Shown in pieces: positions 6,701 through 7,753 of a DNA stretch of 7,753 nt; positions within the stretch are counted from its first letter, which is position 1, and each line of letters begins with the position of its first letter. The notes beneath the pieces are model-generated. The model had not been told where the DNA came from. It saw only the letters and a program-made list of their open reading frames with translations, and searched no databases. The stretch lies in contig JAISDF010000049.1 in assembly GCA_031265025.1 (NCBI GenBank), positions 1-7,753 on the forward strand, given 5' to 3'. Made by a program: the position numbers and the translations under genes. This DNA comes from Spirochaetaceae bacterium. GTDB lineage: Bacteria; Spirochaetota; Spirochaetia; Treponematales; Breznakiellaceae.

Positions 6701-7753
6701 CCGTTCAAAAGGAATATCCTGTTTCGCGGGAAACAATTACCATTCCCCCGCAGGGCCTTGAATACCGCCTTCCGTCTTCACGGCCCGGAGAATACCGGCT
6801 GGTCATTTCCGGCCCCGACGAACTTGAATATAACCGGCTTGCCTTTACCGTAGCCGGGCAGCAGAATTTGCAGCGCAGCCTTAACCGTACAGCCCGGCTT
6901 GACATCACCCTTGACAAGACGGACTATGCCCCCGGCGAAACAATGGAGCTCATGATCAAGGCTCCCTACGAAGGAGCCGGGCTCATCACCATAGAACGGG
7001 ACAGGGTCTACGGCTACAAATGGTTCCGGTCCACCGGGGAAACGACAGTCCAGACCATCACCATGCCCGCGGCTCTTGAGGGCAACGGTTATGTGAATGT
7101 GCAGTTTGTCCGTTCCCAGGATTCACCTGAAATTTTCATGTCCCCCTTGAGTTACGGCGCGGTTCCCTTCTCGGTAAGCAGGGAAAACCGCACCACGAAC
7201 ATAAGCCTCGACTTCCCCGAAGAGGCGAAGCCGGGGGAAGATTTTGTCATTAAATACGCCGCCTCCCGTCCGGGGAAGATCATTGTCTACGCCGTTGACG
7301 AAGGCATACTGCAGCTTGCCGGGTATCACACCCCGGACCCCCTGGGTTTCTTTTTCAGGAAACAGGCCCTGGAGGTGCGCACGGCCCAGATACTGGATAT
7401 GGTATTGCCCAAGTATTCCGTAGTCCGTTCCATGGGCGGCATGGGCGGCGGCGCGGGCGCCGAAGCCCTTAACCGCAACCTTAATCCCTTTAAGCGAAAA
7501 CAGTACGCGCCTGTGGCTTACTGGTCGGGCATCATTGACGCCGACAGGACCATGCGGGAACTTTCGTACCGGATTCCCGATTACTTTAACGGGACCCACA
7601 GGGTTATGGCGGTGGCGGTCTCAGACGACTCCGTCGGCGCCGCCGAGGAACGCGCTCTTATACGGAGTACCTTTATCATAAGTCCCAACGCCCCCATGAC
7701 CGCTTCGCCGGGGGACGAATTCGAGCTTTCCCTTACCGTAACGAATAACTGGA
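3727..7753 (+). CDS. Bacterial alpha-2-macroglobulin family protein, 3' end outside window
   Basis: This is a large periplasmic protease-trap protein of the YfhM/YfaS type. The reading frame is unbroken for 1342 codons to the edge; relatives have roughly 1500-1900 residues, so the end is missing. Residues 1-56 are rich in Lys/Arg, and 57-75 form one membrane helix (IASCAALLLAAGMLIGW), predicting a cytoplasmic head and an inner-membrane anchor. Residues about 105-175 resemble the Ig-like N-terminal domain (TINPPVEGTWKWEGDSL). The family hallmark SDRGLYRPGDEV is at 695-706, then VEEFLADTL from 793. LDKTDYAPGE (1062-1071) with ITIERDRVYGYKW opens the bait-region domain, followed by AVDEGILQLAGYHTPDPL (1189-1206). 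A Gly/Met-rich stretch at 1236-1245 is the likely bait loop, and NGTHRVMAVAVS begins the next domain. The thioester Cys-Gln motif would lie further on, so its presence is unknown. The ATG has no ribosome binding site. A penicillin-binding protein 1C gene often neighbours such genes; none is visible here. Confidence 0.93.
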   Translation, partial: MSQNKRRNWLRFFLGSYTPPEFLRGIYRFFADGKCGELCRTFADFNKRIFKAHKGRYIASCAALLLAAGMLIGWRMTASRRPRPIQVEFTWSVPDNRIGEEGQDGFREERPLTVAFYAPAARVEASDTEVAEGITINPPVEGTWKWEGDSLLVFTTEAKWALGQKYTVNFARDFFPSHIKTGRSFSFSLPGFELSDEDIQFYIDPENAGVRRVLATVRANYPIDRPSLERSISIEPDIRADSGSLKKRLYEFTVDYNETGTAAYIVSETLGLPARPLTMVVTVGRGVKDESGSSASSEQLKLYAGIPSITSYAHVESSRHDLVMNPNQLYDQVLILATRGTIEESELSKNIGLWELPVNRPALPGLREIENYAWSSVDEAVPDVLNVSRRVDLEAIPGELRYNSVTSYKFSAEAGRYVFLRVNNGTRFYGGYVLNEPYEAIFRVKEYPRELAILSSGSILAYSGDKRLSLLSRGVQNVRFEIGRVRPDDINHLVSQTRGDISNIQYRNYTFNDYNITEQFRDTANVPLSSGRDVGYFSFDFSRYLENIPSRNLRHGLFIFSVKEDIERPVYQDRRLIVVTDLGFFVKTNTDGTRDVFVQSIATGGPVDGAQLTVLGLNGNPVFSAYTGPDGHVRVPNLQDYKNDRVPTVFTVRMGEDLSFMPYSPTGRNLDYSSFDVGGIQGASDPKTLRAFLFSDRGLYRPGDEVRIAMAVKSGDWMLNLGGTPLECKVTDPRGAEIYNRRISLSREGVEELRFSTQEWSPTGTYTASLYVIRERDRREERVFLGSVTVKVEEFLADTLNVQAAFNPLPGSGWISPSELSALVTVRNLFGTPAAGNEVKAQINLVPSRQYFREYRDYSFADPFLTGKSYQEFLGSRTTDSDGKVSFNLDLSKFEKATYNLTFYAEAFEKGSGRNVAAETSVYVSPLPYLIGYRSDGSLSYIQQDASRVISLLAIDSNAEKTTARDLTFSLVELRYVSALVLEPGGVYKYQSVQKEYPVSRETITIPPQGLEYRLPSSRPGEYRLVISGPDELEYNRLAFTVAGQQNLQRSLNRTARLDITLDKTDYAPGETMELMIKAPYEGAGLITIERDRVYGYKWFRSTGETTVQTITMPAALEGNGYVNVQFVRSQDSPEIFMSPLSYGAVPFSVSRENRTTNISLDFPEEAKPGEDFVIKYAASRPGKIIVYAVDEGILQLAGYHTPDPLGFFFRKQALEVRTAQILDMVLPKYSVVRSMGGMGGGAGAEALNRNLNPFKRKQYAPVAYWSGIIDADRTMRELSYRIPDYFNGTHRVMAVAVSDDSVGAAEERALIRSTFIISPNAPMTASPGDEFELSLTVTNNW
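7432..7500 (+). other. Putative bait-loop segment of the macroglobulin
   Basis: Codons 1236-1258 encode MGGMGGGAGAEA followed by an Asn/Arg/Lys-rich tail ending in KRK. The direct repeat ATGGGCGGC occurs at 7432-7440 and 7441-7449. The stretch lies between the conserved VDEGILQL block and the YWSGIIDA segment, where macroglobulins place their flexible, protease-sensitive bait. The function is inferred from position and composition only. Confidence 0.45.

Overview
The window carries four genes, all on the + strand and tightly packed: an unrecognised small protein (71-658), glutaminyl-tRNA synthetase glnS (695-2464), a long-form AlaX-type alanyl-tRNA editing protein (2461-3705), and the first ~1342 codons of a bacterial alpha-2-macroglobulin (3727 to the right edge, no stop reached). 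No RNA gene, mobile element, CRISPR array, attachment site or clear terminator was found. There is no gene-free stretch over 300 bases; the longest gaps are 36 and 21 bases.

Organism: certainly bacterial, moderately GC-rich by eye, with free use of AGG arginine and ATA isoleucine codons and avoidance of TTA, CTA and TCA codons. The genome has bacterial-type GlnRS, so it probably charges tRNA-Gln directly. My best guess is a Treponema-like spirochaete. This rests on general resemblance of the proteins and cannot be proven from the window.

Layout: the first three genes look like one transcription unit. The unknown gene is followed after 36 bases by glnS, which has a good ribosome binding site. 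glnS overlaps the editing gene by 4 bases (TTGA), which suggests translational coupling. GlnRS attaches glutamine to tRNA-Gln; the AlaX protein is expected to remove serine or glycine wrongly attached to tRNA-Ala. The pair is therefore a translation supply and proofreading module.

The macroglobulin gene starts 21 bases after the editing gene. It has no ribosome binding site, but an extended -10 promoter (TGTTATACT) ends 9 bases before its ATG, so it may be transcribed separately as a leaderless mRNA. Its protein should be a periplasmic, inner-membrane-anchored protease trap. It is held by an N-terminal transmembrane helix rather than the lipoprotein anchor of the best-known relative. The thioester region, if present, lies beyond the window.

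The left edge is ambiguous: a strongly hydrophobic stretch lies in a different frame (3-83) from the first gene. It could be the end of another gene, a frameshift, or chance. Overall the window is mostly housekeeping; I did not find a convincing novel system.
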